6,513 nt of DNA from Halobacteriovorax sp. (GTDB taxonomy: Bacteria > Bdellovibrionota > Bacteriovoracia > Bacteriovoracales > Bacteriovoracaceae), in the NCBI GenBank assembly GCA_002686115.1, contig NZAF01000048.1, positions 7,316 through 13,828 on the forward strand, in the 5' to 3' direction. Position numbers and translations under genes: made by a program. Shown here piece after piece: positions 5,015 to 6,513 of the stretch. The first letter of the stretch is position 1; each line of letters starts with the position of its first letter. Below the pieces are notes generated by a model. The model ran no database searches. It had not been told where the DNA came from and worked only from the letters and a program-made list of their open reading frames with translations.

Positions 5015-6513
5015 ATGATTCAAGTTGTGGGCCTATCAAAATCGTTTGCTGACAGAATTCTCTTTGAGGATGTAACTTTTTCACTAAATAGTGGAGAAAG
5101 AGTTGGCTTAGTGGGTCGAAACGGGGCGGGGAAATCAACTTTGTTTAGGATTATGCTTGGGGAAGAGTCCTATGATGAAGGAGATTATAAGGTACCAAAA
5201 TCATACAGATTAGGTACGCTAAGGCAGCATATTAGTTTTTCAAAGAACACTGTTATTGCAGAGTGCATGACGGCTTTACCTGAAGAGTACCAATATGAAG
5301 AGTATAGGGCCGAAAAATATCTCTTTGGACTTGGGTTTAAAAAAGAAGACCTTCAAAAGGACCCTCTTTCTTTTTCGGGTGGTTTTCAAATCAGAATAAA
5401 TCTTGTGAAAACTCTTCTTACTGAGCCAAACTGCCTTTTACTAGATGAACCGACAAACTACTTAGATATTGTCTCCCTTAGATGGCTTAGATCCTTTCTA
5501 AAGAACTTTGATGGAGAAGTTGTCATTATCACACACGATAAAGACTTTATGGATAGTGTTGTAACTCATACCATGGGAATCAGTCGCAGGAGTGTGCGAA
5601 AGATTAAGGGAAATACAACAAAGTATTATGCTCAAATTGCTGAAGAGGAAAGGATTCATGAGCAAACGCGAATGAATCAAGAAAAGAAAGTTCAGCAGAT
5701 GATGGACTACGTAGATAAATATAGGGCCAAAGCGAGAGGTGCTTCTCAAGCACAGTCTAAACTTAAGATGATCGAAAAGATGGATAAGTACGACAAACTC
5801 GAATCTGAAAGAGATTTAAACTTTAATTTCGCATACAAAGAGTGTCCTGCAAAAGTTATTATGGATGTTAAAGGAGTCTCATTTGCTTATCCAAAGGGTG
5901 AAAATCTTTTTTCAGATTTAAATTTTACTATTGGACGATCTGATAAGATAGGGATCATCGGTAAAAATGGAAAGGGAAAATCAACACTTCTAAATGTTCT
6001 TGCTAAGATTTTAGATAAGAATGAGGGAGAAGTGTGGGAGCATCCCTCAAAAGTTCTTGGACATTTTGGCCAAACAAATGTTCAGAGACTGCATCCAGAG
6101 AATACAATTATTCAAGAAATAAATGAAGAAGATGAAGCCTTGTCAATTACTAGGGTTCGCGGAATATGTGGAACGATGCTCTTTACAGGAGATGATGCAG
6201 AAAAAAAGATTAAGGTATTATCTGGAGGGGAGAAGGCCAGAGTTCTTTTGGGTAAAATATTGACAAGAAAAACAAATCTATTATTTCTTGATGAGCCAAC
6301 AAACCACCTCGATATTGAATCTGTTGAAGCACTTATGCAAGCATGTGAGAGCTATGAAGGCTCTTTACTTGTCGTTACTCATAATGAAGAGTTTCTTAGA
6401 AGATGTGTCAATAAGCTAATTATTTTCAGAAGGGATGGGGCCGAGTTTTTTGAAGGCAGTTATGACGAGTTCTTAGAGAAAATTGGTTGGGAGTCTGAAG
6501 AGGAAAAAGATGA
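5015..6513 (+). CDS. ABC-F family ATPase, 3' end beyond the window
   Basis: 499 residues are visible and the frame is still open at the right edge; the final TGA in the window is out of frame. The protein has two ABC ATPase domains and no membrane segments, as in ABC-F proteins, which act on the ribosome (E-site translation factors, some giving antibiotic protection). Domain 1 has Walker A GRNGAGKST (34-42), signature FSGGFQ (120-125), Walker B LLLDEPTNYLD with Asp144-Glu145, and switch His174-Asp175. The charged inter-domain linker (about 195-275) contains the family's 'YRAKARGASQAQSKLKMIEKM' type segment. Domain 2 has GKNGKGKST (316-324), LSGGE (402-406), DEPTNHLD with Asp426-Glu427, and His456-Asn457 where His-Asp is commoner. 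AGGA lies 9 bases before the ATG. The subfamily (EttA, Uup, YbiT, YheS or ARE type) cannot be fixed by eye. Confidence 0.94.
   Translation, partial: MIQVVGLSKSFADRILFEDVTFSLNSGERVGLVGRNGAGKSTLFRIMLGEESYDEGDYKVPKSYRLGTLRQHISFSKNTVIAECMTALPEEYQYEEYRAEKYLFGLGFKKEDLQKDPLSFSGGFQIRINLVKTLLTEPNCLLLDEPTNYLDIVSLRWLRSFLKNFDGEVVIITHDKDFMDSVVTHTMGISRRSVRKIKGNTTKYYAQIAEEERIHEQTRMNQEKKVQQMMDYVDKYRAKARGASQAQSKLKMIEKMDKYDKLESERDLNFNFAYKECPAKVIMDVKGVSFAYPKGENLFSDLNFTIGRSDKIGIIGKNGKGKSTLLNVLAKILDKNEGEVWEHPSKVLGHFGQTNVQRLHPENTIIQEINEEDEALSITRVRGICGTMLFTGDDAEKKIKVLSGGEKARVLLGKILTRKTNLLFLDEPTNHLDIESVEALMQACESYEGSLLVVTHNEEFLRRCVNKLIIFRRDGAEFFEGSYDEFLEKIGWESEEEKD

Noticed and set aside
4953..5138. Upstream extension of bipA by 62 codons to a farther start
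   Set aside because: The extension is antisense to the start of the ABC-F gene, has no family similarity, and the ATG at 4952 has a good ribosome binding site and begins the conserved protein.
5498..5749. 83-codon minus-strand ORF inside the ABC-F gene
   Set aside because: Shadow of the conserved domain 1 switch region and linker; hydrophobic composition follows from the complement of charged codons.
6511..6513. TGA at the window edge as the ABC-F stop
   Set aside because: It is out of frame with the gene, whose codons break at 6509-6511; the gene continues beyond the window.

Overview
This is an AT-rich bacterial window, densely coded on both strands, with six recognisable protein genes. 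No tRNA, rRNA, CRISPR array, insertion sequence or phage gene is visible. A MurG-type glycosyltransferase, a BLUF photoreceptor, an OmpR-type response regulator and low GC together suggest a free-living Gram-negative bacterium. A Bacteriovorax/Halobacteriovorax-like member of the Bdellovibrionota would fit, but this is inference from general features and not a sequence match.

Left part (1-1857, plus strand): the C-terminal end of an HI0933/YhiN-family flavoprotein enters from the left edge. Four bases later comes a short stand-alone BLUF blue-light sensor, and 41 bases after that a MurG-like glycosyltransferase. The 41-base gap carries a promoter-like element placed so that transcription would begin at or next to the murG ATG. 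No Shine-Dalgarno sequence is visible for murG.

Middle part (1834-3119, minus strand): an OmpR-family response regulator and a two-CBS-domain protein form a tight two-gene operon (15-base gap). The CBS gene converges on murG and the two coding ends overlap by 24 bases. No histidine kinase is in the window, so the regulator is an orphan here. Upstream of the regulator there is a near-consensus -10 box, repeated TAAGT elements, and an 11-bp perfect GC-rich inverted repeat. One arm of that repeat contains the regulator's start codon. Between this region and bipA is a terminator-like hairpin for bipA.

Right part (3120-6513): bipA/typA (minus), a ribosome-associated translational GTPase, is divergent from an ABC-F ATPase (plus) that leaves the window at the right edge. 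Both belong to ribosome-acting families, and they share a 62-base intergenic region with overlapping divergent promoter candidates.

No clearly new multi-gene system is seen. The most unusual signals are the start-codon inverted repeat of the response regulator, the possible leaderless murG promoter with its 12-bp palindrome, and the shared bipA/ABC-F promoter region.
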